Assembly (NCBI GenBank): GCA_029245865.1
Contig: JAQWOM010000038.1
Span: 186,001 to 250,000, forward strand
Origin: Planctomycetota bacterium
GTDB taxonomy: Bacteria > Planctomycetota > B15-G4
Reading direction: 5' to 3'
DNA: 64,000 nt
Position numbers and translations under genes: made by a program. Below, piece by piece: positions 8,297 through 16,569 of the stretch (position 1 is the stretch's first letter; every line of letters begins with the position of its first letter). The notes under the pieces are model-generated. The model made no database searches. It was not told the origin of the DNA and saw only the letters and a program-made list of their open reading frames with translations.

Positions 8297-8325
8297 GTCC
8301 TAATGCAATCAGCTCGGACGATCAA
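8297..8325 (-). promoter_or_regulatory. Possible sigma70-type promoter for tRNA-Lys
   Basis: On the minus strand TTGATC (8325-8320) and TAGGAC (8302-8297) are separated by 17 bases, about 20 bases before the tRNA 5' end. The -10 match is weak, so this rests mainly on spacing and position. Confidence 0.35.
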
Positions 8326-8329
8326 GCCT

Positions 8330-8602
8330 TCAGCGAAGGCTGGAGACGGCAGGGGTGTCTGCCGAGTCGGTGGGGCGTCGCGTTGGAGCCTGTGTCTGAT
8401 TGTGCTGCTCGAGCCAGCCCTGGCGCAGTGCAGACGAGCCATCCGAGACCTCCGGGTCGGGCTCGGCCGTGACGCCCGCCAGGGAGAAGATCACCATCAA
8501 CGCGAGCGCCAGCAGCAGGTACACGCCCTCGGCCGGGACGTCGGGCTGGTCGGGGCTCTCGGTCTTCCAGGACTTGTCTGGCGGCAGTGGGTTGGTGGGC
8601 AT
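8330..8602 (-). CDS. Small single-pass membrane protein, unknown
   Basis: 90 aa with one clear hydrophobic segment, 'GVYLLLALALMVIFSLAGV' (residues about 27-45), between a Pro/Asp-rich N-terminus and a polar C-terminal tail. No family recognised. Support is the membrane helix and its position facing the YtkA-like lipoprotein gene, with which it may share a promoter region. Against it, there is no clear ribosome-binding site and other reading frames are open here. It could be a small accessory subunit of the neighbouring haem redox system, but that is a guess. Confidence 0.4.
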   Translation of the reverse strand: MPTNPLPPDKSWKTESPDQPDVPAEGVYLLLALALMVIFSLAGVTAEPDPEVSDGSSALRQGWLEQHNQTQAPTRRPTDSADTPAVSSLR

Positions 8603-8740
8603 GAATGCGCTCGGTGACGAGAAGAGGCTCTGTTTCTGTTTCGACTGGCAGGGGCTTGGGACTTGAGAGAGCGCTCATGAGGGGGCAGAGGGTGCTTTTC
8701 AGGTCCCTCAGACCATTGCGCGACTCCTGCGTGGACTGCG

Positions 8741-9343
8741 ATGGTGTCGCCCGTGATGCCCGACCGCCGCCGTTCTTCGACTGCCGCCGCCTGCCTGTTG
8801 GCCATGGTGTGCCTGACTTCCTGCGGGACGTCCGACGAAGACGTGGCAACACCAGAGGCGCATGACGGTCCCGAGACTCCGCTGGCGAGCGAGGTCTCCG
8901 TGACTGACGCGCTCCGCGCGGATTCTGATGAGCCGACCGCTGATGTCTCGAGCGCAGCAGAGCCGCTTGCCGTCGAGCAAGAGGTCGCGGACGAAGGGCT
9001 TCCGGATCTGACCGACTGGCAAGTCGGGACAGGTCACCGCGGAGTGCACACACTGGCCTGGCGCCCGGTCGGTCAAAGTGATGTGCCGCGCAACGAAGAG
9101 TTTGAAATCGAGGTTCTGCTCCTTCGAGACGAACAGCCTCTGCCCGGTATGCGACTGGCCATCACGGGTTGGATGCCGGAGCACGAGCACGGCATGGTGC
9201 GTTCGCCACTGATCGAGGACATGGGCGAGGGGCGCTATCTCGTGTCCGGGATGTTGCTGCACATGCGCGGGTCATGGCAGTTGCGCTATCAGGTGTTCTC
9301 CGGAAGAGACACCGAGATCGTGACCTTCGACCTGGAACTCTGA
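8741..9343 (+). CDS. YtkA-like domain lipoprotein
   Basis: 200 aa (195 from the alternative ATG at 8756). N-terminal lipoprotein signal '[12 protein letters not shown]', then a low-complexity acidic linker (residues about 32-95). The C-terminal domain of about 85 residues has the YtkA/FixH-like pattern '[14 protein letters not shown]', '[19 protein letters not shown]' and a final beta strand. This Ig-like fold is found in proteins handling copper or redox partners outside the membrane; the His-Glu-His and Met residues fit a metal site. The stop lies one base before the ATG of the MauG-type peroxidase, so the two are coupled and probably act together in the periplasm. Confidence 0.8.
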   Translation: MVSPVMPDRRRSSTAAACLLAMVCLTSCGTSDEDVATPEAHDGPETPLASEVSVTDALRADSDEPTADVSSAAEPLAVEQEVADEGLPDLTDWQVGTGHRGVHTLAWRPVGQSDVPRNEEFEIEVLLLRDEQPLPGMRLAITGWMPEHEHGMVRSPLIEDMGEGRYLVSGMLLHMRGSWQLRYQVFSGRDTEIVTFDLEL

Positions 9344-9344
9344 G

Positions 9345-10688
9345 ATGCTTTCGCGCCGCCACGGATTTCGACTGGCTTCGGTCGTACTGCTTGCCCTCTG
9401 CGCCTTGCCTGTCATGCCGGTGAGTTCGGAGACGCTTCGGGGAGATGGAGATGGAGAGGCCGGCCAGATCGTTCTGAGCCCTGAAGAAAGAGCGCTCGCT
9501 CTGGAGTATTCGCCTTTGCCAGAGCTTCCTTCGAGTCCCACCAACGCCGTGGCGGACAATGCTGCTGCGGCACGGCTCGGGCAGGCGCTGTTCTTCGACA
9601 CGCGATTGTCAGAGCCCGGCACGGTGTCTTGCGCAAGCTGTCATGTCCCCGAGCTCTCATGGAGCGATGGGAAGTCTCTTGCGCAAGGTGTCTCGGAAAC
9701 AACCCGCCACGCCATGACGTTGTGGAACGTGGGCTACAACCGTTGGTTCTTCTGGGATGGGCGAAAAGATTCGCTCTGGGCCCAGGCGCTCACGCCTTTC
9801 GAGGACCCGCGCGAGCACGGTTTCAGTCGCCTCGAGGTTCTCCATGTCTTGCATGGCGATCCCGAGCTGGTTTCGGCTTACGAGAGTCTCTTCGGTCCGC
9901 TGCCTGCCCTGGCCGACCGCAGTCGATTCCCCGCGGAAGGTCGGCCCGTTCCCGAAGAGCCGGGACACCGACACGCACTGGCCTGGGATTCGATGACAGC
10001 CGAAGACCAGCAGGCTGCGGACGCGGCCTACGTGAATCTGGGCAAGTGCATCGAAGCCTTCGAGCGCCAGATTGTTTCGCGGCACGCTCCCTTCGACACC
10101 TTTGTGGAGGGCTTGCGGTCGGGGGACCCCGAGCAACTCGCGGCCCTCTCCCCCTCGGCTCAGCGAGGTTTCGGTCTCTTCGTGGGAAAGGGCAAGTGCT
10201 TCCTCTGTCACGACGGGCCCAACTTCACAGATCGGGAATTTCACTCGAACCGAGTGCCTGTGACGAATCTCCTGGACGGTGGGCGAGCGGTGGGCATTCA
10301 GGAACTGAAGACCGACCCGTTCAACGGAGCTTCGGTGCATGCCGACGACGGGGGCAAGGTGGCCCGCACCAAGCTTTCGATTGCTCCCAAGAGCCTCCAC
10401 TATCCCGGCGAGTTCAAGACGCCGACCCTTCGGAATGTCGCGGCCACCGCTCCTTACATGCACGAGGGGCAGATGGCGACGCTGGAGGAGGTGATCGCCT
10501 TCTACTCCACGCTCGAGACCGCGCTGCCCCCGGATCCCACAGGTGAGCGCTTCCTGCAGCCTCGTCAGTTCAGCGAGCAGGAGGTGGCCGATCTGCTGGC
10601 CTTTCTGGAGTCGTTGACGGACGAGGCGCTGCCTCCTGAGTTGCTCCAGGCCCCCGGAAGTCTCGGAGGAGCCGCTTCCGAGCGGTGA
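9345..10688 (+). CDS. Di-haem cytochrome c peroxidase (MauG/CcpA family)
   Basis: 447 aa with a signal peptide ('[16 protein letters not shown]'). Two c-type haem sites are visible: CASCH at residues 96-100 and CFLCH at 285-289, the normal placement for bacterial di-haem peroxidases. '[20 protein letters not shown]' and '[19 protein letters not shown]' are family hallmarks, the latter holding the distal Met of the electron-entry haem. It reduces hydrogen peroxide or oxidises a protein or small-molecule partner in the periplasm. It is the second gene of a two-gene unit with the YtkA-like lipoprotein. Which subgroup (peroxidase or MauG-like modifier) cannot be decided from sequence. Confidence 0.93.
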   Translation: MLSRRHGFRLASVVLLALCALPVMPVSSETLRGDGDGEAGQIVLSPEERALALEYSPLPELPSSPTNAVADNAAAARLGQALFFDTRLSEPGTVSCASCHVPELSWSDGKSLAQGVSETTRHAMTLWNVGYNRWFFWDGRKDSLWAQALTPFEDPREHGFSRLEVLHVLHGDPELVSAYESLFGPLPALADRSRFPAEGRPVPEEPGHRHALAWDSMTAEDQQAADAAYVNLGKCIEAFERQIVSRHAPFDTFVEGLRSGDPEQLAALSPSAQRGFGLFVGKGKCFLCHDGPNFTDREFHSNRVPVTNLLDGGRAVGIQELKTDPFNGASVHADDGGKVARTKLSIAPKSLHYPGEFKTPTLRNVAATAPYMHEGQMATLEEVIAFYSTLETALPPDPTGERFLQPRQFSEQEVADLLAFLESLTDEALPPELLQAPGSLGGAASER

Positions 10689-10901
10689 GCGGCCTCTCTC
10701 TCCGTCCAGGGCGTCTGAGGGGTGCTGAAAGGGGCGGCGAGGGAAAAGGAAACGCACTCGCGCTGCCCGCGAGAGGTGCCTAGGATGGGGTTCTGACGGA
10801 AGGATCCTTGACGAGAGGGTCTCTCTGCCTTTGCATGGAGGTCTTGGGCTCCCGATCCCAACCCCGATCCCGGCACGATTTCTTCTCCTCGGAGTCTCCT
10901 C

Positions 10902-12605
10902 ATGGCCTTCCGCGCCGCCTCTGCTCTCGCCTTGTTTACTGTGCTCACGGCCACTGCGCCGGCCATGGCGATGCAGTCGCCCCCGAACCTGAACACGGCC
11001 AAGCTGAGCCAGCTGGACACCCATGACAACTACAACGACGTCTGGGGTTATCAGGCGCCAGACGGGCGGGAGTACGCCTGCGTCGGAACATCTTCCGGAG
11101 TCATGATCGCCAACTGCACCGATCCTCTGGATGCCTACGAAGTGGGCTTCTTCCCGGGCGCCTTCTGCACGTGGCGCGACCTGAAGACCTTCAACGAATA
11201 CCTCTACATCGTGAATGACTGCTCGGGCGGTGTGGACGTGATCGACATGTCCGACCCCGAAGATCCGGTGCAGGTGAACACCTTTGGTGCGCAGTACATG
11301 AACCATGCGCACAACGTGGCCATCGACACCGATGCAGGCATTCTGTATGCGGCCGGCACCCAGAACGGGATGCACGTCTTCGATCTCAACGTCAATCCCG
11401 TCAATCCACCGCGGATCGATCGGTGGGGTGGGCCGTATGTGCACGACGTATCCGTTCAGGATGATGTCGCCCATGCTGCCTTGATCTACAACGGTCAGTA
11501 CCGCGTGCTCGACGTGAGCGATCCGTCGAACGTCTCGACGATGACCAACGTGCCTTCGGGTGCCAACTTCACCCACGCGACCTGGCCGAATGCTGACAAC
11601 TCGGTGGTTGTTGCTGCGGACGAGAAGTCGGCGCTTCGCCACCTGACCTTCTTCGACACCACCAACACGCTCAACCCCCTGGTGGCATCGCGGTACACAG
11701 AAAACTCGTTGTCGATTCCGCACAACCCCTTCATCAAAGAGGATGTCTGTCACGTGTCCTGGTACACGGAGGGTTACATCGCACTCGACATCAGTGATCC
11801 TTACAACCCGGTCAAGCTGGGTCGCTACGACACGCAGCCAGGAACGCCCGCCGGAGGCATCTCGGGATTCGATGGCGCCTGGGGTTGCTACCCCTTCTCA
11901 CCGTCGGGTGCGATCTACATTTCTGACCGCCAGCGCGGCCTCTTCGTGGTCTCGCTCAATGAATGCTCGGCCGGTCTGCCGAATCTTCCCCAGCCGCAGG
12001 TTTGCCGGGTGTGGCCCGACAGCGTGTCGGCGCTCGACAGCCCCCGTCAGCGCGTGATGCTGACGGGTAAGGGCTTCACCTCGGCCACGCAGGTCTCGGT
12101 GGGTGGAGCCATCTTGGGCTCGAACGATTTCACGCGTCTCGGTGACCAGGTCATTCATTTCCGTATGCCGCTGGTGTCGTCTGTTGGTTTCAACAACATC
12201 ACGGTCTCCAACGGTGCCGGGACGTCACTGCCGATTCAGGTCGAGGTGACCTTGCCCTCCGGCCCGACGATCGACGCAGGCGAAGTCGACCAGGAGGTCG
12301 GCAGCGACTTCCTGGTGGCCTTCGGAAGCCAGCCGGGTGACTTCTTCTATCCGGTGGCTTCGCTTTCGCCGTTGCCGTCCTCGGTCTTCGAGGTGAACTT
12401 CGACATCGGGAACAGTTTCACCGAGTTGATCTGGTTGCCCAGCAAGGTGGCCAACATGGCGGGCGTGAACGGTTTCCCGGTGGTGGTCCCGCCGAGTGCG
12501 TTGGGTTTGACGGTCTACTGGCAGGTGGCTGTTGTCGATCCGCTGCAGGGTGTGCCCGCGATGGTCACCTCGGTGGTGTCCACGACGGTGATCGACAACG
12601 ACTGA
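10902..12605 (+). CDS. Choice-of-anchor-B type secreted protein with LVIVD repeats and IPT domain
   Basis: 567 aa. ATG at 10902 with GGAG upstream and signal peptide ending 'ATAPAMA'. Residues about 30-355 match the LVIVD/choice-of-anchor-B beta-propeller: 'NDVWGYQAPDGREYACVGTS', 'VDVIDMSDPEDPV', 'MNHAHNVAIDT', 'YRVLDVSDPSNV' and 'EGYIALDISDPYNPV'. An IPT/TIG-like Ig domain follows (about 370-455: 'VMLTGKGFTSATQVSVGG'). The final ~115 residues form a separate beta module ending '...YWQVAVVDPLQGVPAM' that resembles the C-terminal module of the first protein in the window. Likely exported and surface-attached. No enzyme motif; ligand unknown. Confidence 0.88.
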   Translation: MAFRAASALALFTVLTATAPAMAMQSPPNLNTAKLSQLDTHDNYNDVWGYQAPDGREYACVGTSSGVMIANCTDPLDAYEVGFFPGAFCTWRDLKTFNEYLYIVNDCSGGVDVIDMSDPEDPVQVNTFGAQYMNHAHNVAIDTDAGILYAAGTQNGMHVFDLNVNPVNPPRIDRWGGPYVHDVSVQDDVAHAALIYNGQYRVLDVSDPSNVSTMTNVPSGANFTHATWPNADNSVVVAADEKSALRHLTFFDTTNTLNPLVASRYTENSLSIPHNPFIKEDVCHVSWYTEGYIALDISDPYNPVKLGRYDTQPGTPAGGISGFDGAWGCYPFSPSGAIYISDRQRGLFVVSLNECSAGLPNLPQPQVCRVWPDSVSALDSPRQRVMLTGKGFTSATQVSVGGAILGSNDFTRLGDQVIHFRMPLVSSVGFNNITVSNGAGTSLPIQVEVTLPSGPTIDAGEVDQEVGSDFLVAFGSQPGDFFYPVASLSPLPSSVFEVNFDIGNSFTELIWLPSKVANMAGVNGFPVVVPPSALGLTVYWQVAVVDPLQGVPAMVTSVVSTTVIDND

Positions 12606-12740
12606 GCCTGAACGGGTCGTGTGACACGGGTCGGAGGATCGGAGTGTCCACGTCCCGACGACCTGGACGACCTGACGCGTCAGGCACGGCACCTTTTCCG
12701 CGATCAGCCTGCGAGCCGACATGTGACGATTCGCTGGGGA

Positions 12741-12818
12741 TGGGGTGAGTGAGGGGAATCGAACCCCCGGCCTCCAGAACCACAATCTGGCGCTCTAACC
12801 GACTGAGCTACACCCACC
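12741..12818 (-). tRNA. tRNA-His (anticodon GTG)
   Basis: Cloverleaf on the minus strand. Acceptor GTGGGTG pairs with CACTCAC. The anticodon stem CCAGA/TCTGG has loop TTGTGGT, giving GTG. CCA is encoded. The base before position 1 is G, so the G-1 identity base of tRNA-His is in the DNA, opposite discriminator C73. Confidence 0.97.
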
Positions 12819-12859
12819 ATCCGTCGCGGTCCCGGAAGAAACCCGGGTACCGGTCGGGG

Positions 12860-12888
12860 AGCGTACCCGTCCGCCGCAGGCGACTCAA
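12860..12888 (-). promoter_or_regulatory. Possible promoter for tRNA-His
   Basis: On the minus strand TTGAGT (12888-12883) and TACGCT (12865-12860) are exactly 17 bases apart, and about 41 bases separate the -10 from the tRNA 5' end. It sits between the acyl-CoA dehydrogenase stop and the tRNA. Confidence 0.45.
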
Positions 12889-12901
12889 CCCGCCCGGGCT
12901 C

Positions 12902-14068
12902 CTAATCAGACGGCTTGCCCACCAGCGAACGGCCGATGATCAAGCGGTGAATGTGATTGGTGCCCTCGTAGATACGTAGACCCTGGATGTCCCGGTAATG
13001 ACGTTCCACCGAGTGCCCGCTGCCGTAACCGCGGTTGCCCAGCAAGAGCACCGCCTTGTTCGCCGCCCGCTGCGCTGCCTCCGTCGCAAAGAGCTTCGCC
13101 GCCGAGGTCAGGCGCGTGACGTCGCTCGCCCCCGCATCCGCCGCCCGTGCCGCTCGGCCCACCAGCGCGGACGCCGCCTCGATCTCCGAGTACATGTCCG
13201 CAAGATCTGCCTGCACCATCTGGAAGTCGCCGATCCGCTGCCCGAACTGCCGACGCTCTCGACTGTGTGTCACGGCTTCCTCCAGGCATCCGCGACCCAG
13301 GCCCACCGCACCCGCCGCCACACCCAAGCGACCATGATCCAGCGCCGACATGGCGATCTTGAAACCCTCGCCCACGGCACCCAGTCGCTGGTCGTCCGGA
13401 ACCGACAGACCCGAAAGAACAAGTCGTGCGTGATCCGAAGCACGATGCCCCAGGGGTTCCACACCCAGCGGCTCCGCCGTGAAACCCGCGCAGGGCAACT
13501 CGACCACGAAGGCCGTCAACTCGGCTCGCCCGCCCGCTTCGTTCGTGCGCGCGAACAGCAAGGCAAGGTCTGCCACACCTGCGTTGGTGATCCACGTCTT
13601 GCTGCCGTCCAGAATCCAGTGGTCGCCCTGGGCGCGCGCCGTCGTGGCAATGGATGACACATCACTCCCGGCGCCTTCTTCGGTGAGGCCGTAGCAGCCG
13701 ATGCGCTCTCCCGTCGCCAACGAGGGCAACCAGCGCGCCTTCTGCGCGTCGCTGCCGTGATCCTCCAGGCACTGGGAGACGAGTCCGGTGTGCACCGCAA
13801 GAAAACCGCGCGTCGAACTGCACACCCGACCGATTTCCTCGTAGACCGAGGCGAAGGTCTCGTTGTCCCAACCGCTTCCGCCATGGGTGGTGGGCAAGGG
13901 ACCCGCAAGAAAACCCAGTTCGCCCATGCGCTCGATGATGGCGCGGGGCAGCTCACCGGCGCGGTCCCACTCGCCCGCGTGCGGCGCGACGTCTTCGTCG
14001 GCAAAGCGTCGCGCGCGCTCACGCACGGAGGCCAGAAGATCGGCGTGCTCGTCTGCAGAGCGTGACAT
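12902..14068 (-). CDS. Acyl-CoA dehydrogenase
   Basis: 388 aa from 'MSRSADEHADLL'; the longer open frame upstream overlaps the ferredoxin gene and has no family similarity. FAD flavoprotein that introduces the alpha-beta double bond into acyl-CoA. Family signatures seen: 'CYGLTEEGAGSDVSSIAT' and 'WILDGSKTWITNAGVADL' (mid-domain), 'RRQFGQRIGDFQMVQ', and 'DIQGLRIYEGTNHIHRLIIG' near the C-terminus. In that last motif the Glu of 'YEGTN' is at the catalytic-base position of short- and medium-chain enzymes. Last gene of a four-gene unit (SDR, hydratase, ferredoxin, dehydrogenase), 2 bp after the ferredoxin stop. Substrate chain or ring type unknown. Confidence 0.93.
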   Translation of the reverse strand: MSRSADEHADLLASVRERARRFADEDVAPHAGEWDRAGELPRAIIERMGELGFLAGPLPTTHGGSGWDNETFASVYEEIGRVCSSTRGFLAVHTGLVSQCLEDHGSDAQKARWLPSLATGERIGCYGLTEEGAGSDVSSIATTARAQGDHWILDGSKTWITNAGVADLALLFARTNEAGGRAELTAFVVELPCAGFTAEPLGVEPLGHRASDHARLVLSGLSVPDDQRLGAVGEGFKIAMSALDHGRLGVAAGAVGLGRGCLEEAVTHSRERRQFGQRIGDFQMVQADLADMYSEIEAASALVGRAARAADAGASDVTRLTSAAKLFATEAAQRAANKAVLLLGNRGYGSGHSVERHYRDIQGLRIYEGTNHIHRLIIGRSLVGKPSD

Positions 14069-14070
14069 GA

Positions 14071-14415
14071 TCAGTTCACCGGGGGGCGGGGGTGACGGGG
14101 TGACACAAGGCGCTCGACGATCTCGCCCTTCAGCAGGGTGCGCTCGACGATCTCGTCCACATCCTCGAGGGTGATGCCGCGGTACCACACGCCTTCGGGA
14201 TACAGCACGGCGGCCACGCCTTCTTCGCAGGCGTCGAGGCAGCCGGCCTTGTTCACCCGGATGCGTCCCTTGAGGCCGTGGTCGTAGGCCTTGATCTTGA
14301 GAGCCTTGGCGATGGCCTCACTGCCCTTGGCGGCGCAGCAGCCGCGCGGACTGTCCTCGGCGCGCACGTTGACGCACACGAACAGATGGCGCTCGAAACG
14401 CGGGGCGGGCGTCAT
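14071..14415 (-). CDS. Thioredoxin-like [2Fe-2S] ferredoxin
   Basis: 114 aa, starting at the ATG that overlaps the TGA of the enoyl-CoA hydratase gene. 'HLFVCVNVRAEDSPRGCCA' and 'RVNKAGCLDACEEG' carry the Cys pattern of the thioredoxin-like [2Fe-2S] ferredoxin family (Cys14, Cys26/27 and a later C-x3-C pair). 'VLYPEGVWYRGIT' then matches the usual C-terminal strand. It is an electron carrier in the cytoplasm. Its place between a hydratase and an acyl-CoA dehydrogenase, with translational coupling on one side and 2 bp on the other, suggests it takes part in the same pathway as redox partner or in cluster assembly. Confidence 0.85.
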   Translation of the reverse strand: MTPAPRFERHLFVCVNVRAEDSPRGCCAAKGSEAIAKALKIKAYDHGLKGRIRVNKAGCLDACEEGVAAVLYPEGVWYRGITLEDVDEIVERTLLKGEIVERLVSPRHPRPPVN

Positions 14416-15218
14416 GCGCGATCTGTCTCGCCGGAGAAACGCGGCGCTTCCTTCTTCAGGAAGGCGTCGTAGAACGTGCGATGGTCCTGCGCACGCAGGT
14501 GCACCGCCTGCACCTGCGCTTCGAGTTCGATGGCCTCGTCGAGCCCCATGGCCCACTCTTCGTTGAGGCAGCGCTTGGTGGTGGCCAGGGCTGCCAGGGG
14601 GCCGCGTGCCAGGCGTTGGGCCAGGGCCAGGGCGGTCGGCAGGCACTCGTCACCCGGCACCACCTGATTGGCGAGGCCGATGCGCTCGGCGGTGGGGGCG
14701 TCGACGGTGCTGCCCAGCATGAGCAACTCGCTCGCCCGCCCGAGACCGACCACACGCGGCAGCAGATAGCCGGCGCCCATGTCTGCACCGGTCAGGCCGA
14801 CGTTGGTGAACAGGAAGGCGATGCGTGCCCGTTGAGCAAAGATGCGCATGTCCGAGGCCAGGGCGATCACCGCCCCCGCACCCGCCGCCATGCCGTTGAC
14901 CGCCGCAATGACCGGCTTCTCGAGCTTGCGGATGTTGGCAATCAACTCGCCGGTCATGCGCGTGAACTCGAGCACCTGCTCTTCGTTGCGTTCGAAGAGC
15001 TTTCCGATGATGTCGTGTACATCGCCGCCCGAACAGAAGGCTTTGCCTTCGCCCGTGATGACCACCGTGTGGACGCGGTCGTCAGTTGCCAGCGATGCAA
15101 AACGATCGGCCAGTTCGCGGTAGACCTCGAAGGTCAGCGCGTTGTAGCGCTCGGGGCGATCGAGCGTGATGAGGGCCACGCCCTCGGCGTCGATCTCTTC
15201 GCGAAAGGAAGTCGCCAT
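14412..15218 (-). CDS. Enoyl-CoA hydratase/isomerase family protein
   Basis: 268 aa crotonase-fold enzyme. Oxyanion-hole segments 'FCSGGDVHDIIG' and 'NGMAAGAGAVIALASD' are present. In the catalytic segment the canonical 'PE-x-x-L-G' is replaced by 'LTGADMGAGYLLPRVVG', so the usual Glu pair is missing and an Asp is offered. That pattern belongs to a subgroup I associate with aromatic or branched acyl-CoA gene clusters rather than plain beta-oxidation. Product could be a hydratase, isomerase or hydrolase. It lies 51 bp after the SDR gene and overlaps the ferredoxin gene by 4 bp. Confidence 0.87.
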   Translation of the reverse strand: MATSFREEIDAEGVALITLDRPERYNALTFEVYRELADRFASLATDDRVHTVVITGEGKAFCSGGDVHDIIGKLFERNEEQVLEFTRMTGELIANIRKLEKPVIAAVNGMAAGAGAVIALASDMRIFAQRARIAFLFTNVGLTGADMGAGYLLPRVVGLGRASELLMLGSTVDAPTAERIGLANQVVPGDECLPTALALAQRLARGPLAALATTKRCLNEEWAMGLDEAIELEAQVQAVHLRAQDHRTFYDAFLKKEAPRFSGETDRA

Positions 15219-15269
15219 GGCGAGAATCCTACTCAGGTGAGAGGGGCTGATCCACTCGCGTGGCGAAGC

Positions 15270-16067
15270 TCAGGCGTCGGCTGCCGCAAACTCCCAGGCG
15301 GCACCGTGTGTTTGTCCGGGTTGTTCGCAGACCAGCGTGCCGATGGCCTCGGCCACTTCTTCGGGACTGAGCAGTCGGCCTCCGGCATTCATGGCTGCCA
15401 GGCGCGCCTTGGCTGTCTGAGAATCCACGCCCGTTGACTCGGCGATGCGTTCGGCCGAACGGGCGACGATGTCGGTGTCGACGAAGCCGGGACAGACGGC
15501 ATTGATGGTCAGGTCGGCCTCTCTCCAGCGCATGGAAGCTTCGGCCGTGAGGGCACGGGTGAGTCCGAGCAGCGCGTGCTTGCTGGCGACGTAGGCGCTC
15601 GTGTAGGCGTAGCCCTCGCGTGCCGCTGTGGAGGCCACGTTCACGATGCGTCCCCAGCCGCGCTCGGCCATGGCTGGCAAGGCCGCGCGACTGAGAGCGA
15701 AGGGTGCGAAAAGATTCAGATCGAGTGTGGCATCGAAGAGATCGTCGTCGGTGCGTTCCAGGGCCGCCGAGGGCGCACTGCCCGCGTTGTTCACGAGCAC
15801 GTCGGCGCCTGCCGCCACGGTGCCCGCCAACTCGTCGAGGGCCTCTCGGTCCAGCAGGTCGACGACCTCGCAGGAGACACTTGGCGCTCCCAGCTCGAGG
15901 CATTCGACCTGGACCTCGAGCAACTCGGCTTCGCTGCGCGCCACGAGCGTGAGAGCCGCACCGCGACCTGCAAGACACAGAGCCGTCGCTCGGCCGATGC
16001 CGCGCCCAGCGCCGGTCACGAGGGCGTGCCGATCCGCGAGGTCGAAGCTGTGGTCCGGAGCGCTCAC
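15270..16067 (-). CDS. SDR-family NAD(P)-dependent oxidoreductase
   Basis: 265 aa classical short-chain dehydrogenase. 'ALVTGAGRGIGRATAL' is the T-G-x3-G-x-G cofactor loop, 'DVLVNNAGSAPSA' the structural NNAG, 'IVNVASTAAREG' supplies the catalytic Ser, and 'YTSAYVASKHALLG' the Y-x3-K pair. It likely oxidises a 3-hydroxyacyl-CoA or reduces a ketone, since it starts a unit with a hydratase and an acyl-CoA dehydrogenase. Together these supply dehydrogenation, hydration and second oxidation. The exact substrate is not readable. First gene of the unit; start 18 bp from the stop of the next upstream gene. Confidence 0.92.
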   Translation of the reverse strand: MSAPDHSFDLADRHALVTGAGRGIGRATALCLAGRGAALTLVARSEAELLEVQVECLELGAPSVSCEVVDLLDREALDELAGTVAAGADVLVNNAGSAPSAALERTDDDLFDATLDLNLFAPFALSRAALPAMAERGWGRIVNVASTAAREGYAYTSAYVASKHALLGLTRALTAEASMRWREADLTINAVCPGFVDTDIVARSAERIAESTGVDSQTAKARLAAMNAGGRLLSPEEVAEAIGTLVCEQPGQTHGAAWEFAAADA

Positions 16068-16085
16068 CGTGCTCTCGTCCTCTCG

Positions 16086-16439
16086 TCAGTCGGCTTGCGT
16101 GGTGCCCGGTTCATGTCCGATGCGGGGCGGCGGGGCCGATGCCCCGGGAGCCGCACTGGTCGAGGCAGCGGTCGAAGCGCTGGTGTAGGACGAAGACCCA
16201 CCGTAGCCAGGGTTGTAGGGCCCGCTCTCCCCTTCGGGTGGGTAGGCGTAGTCCACGATCTGCGGAGCGCCACGCAGCAACCAGAGACCCAGCAAGATCA
16301 ACAGCGCGTGCCAGATCAGGGCCCAGAAGCCGAAGGACAGTGGGCCGAAGATCATGCCGAGGATCATGGCCGTCGTGGTCCAGAGCAGGTACAGGCCGAG
16401 CAATCGCACGCCCAGGCCAAAGATGTCGCGAGTTGTCAT
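16086..16439 (-). CDS. Small two-helix membrane protein, unknown
   Basis: 117 aa from the ATG at 16439 (AGGA upstream). Two hydrophobic helices, 'VRLLGLYLLWTTTAMILGMI' and 'GFWALIWHALLILLGLWLL', are followed by a Pro/Ser/Tyr-rich low-complexity tail ('SSSYTSASTAASTSAAPG'). No family recognised. It lies between the TPR gene and the SDR unit on the same strand. It may be in that transcript, but nothing ties it to the pathway. Confidence 0.7.
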   Translation of the reverse strand: MTTRDIFGLGVRLLGLYLLWTTTAMILGMIFGPLSFGFWALIWHALLILLGLWLLRGAPQIVDYAYPPEGESGPYNPGYGGSSSYTSASTAASTSAAPGASAPPPRIGHEPGTTQAD

Positions 16440-16569
16440 GAGCGGGTTCCTGAGGAGTGTTTCGGAGTTCAGGTGCAGATCATCCTCATCGAGGGGGGGG
16501 GCTGTCCAACGCGCCGTCAGACGGTGGCTCTGAGGCGGCACGCCCCGGTCTTTGGTTCCCTCGGGCGAC

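Noticed and set aside
9657-11753. A 698-codon open frame on the minus strand opposite the peroxidase and LVIVD genes
   Set aside because: It is antisense to two clear gene products, has no family motif or signal, and is explained by codon bias in GC-rich DNA.
12671-12684. Perfect 14-bp palindrome CCTGACGCGTCAGG between the LVIVD gene and tRNA-His
   Set aside because: A palindrome of this length is expected by chance a few times in 64 kb. There is no loop or T-run for a terminator and no neighbouring regulator.
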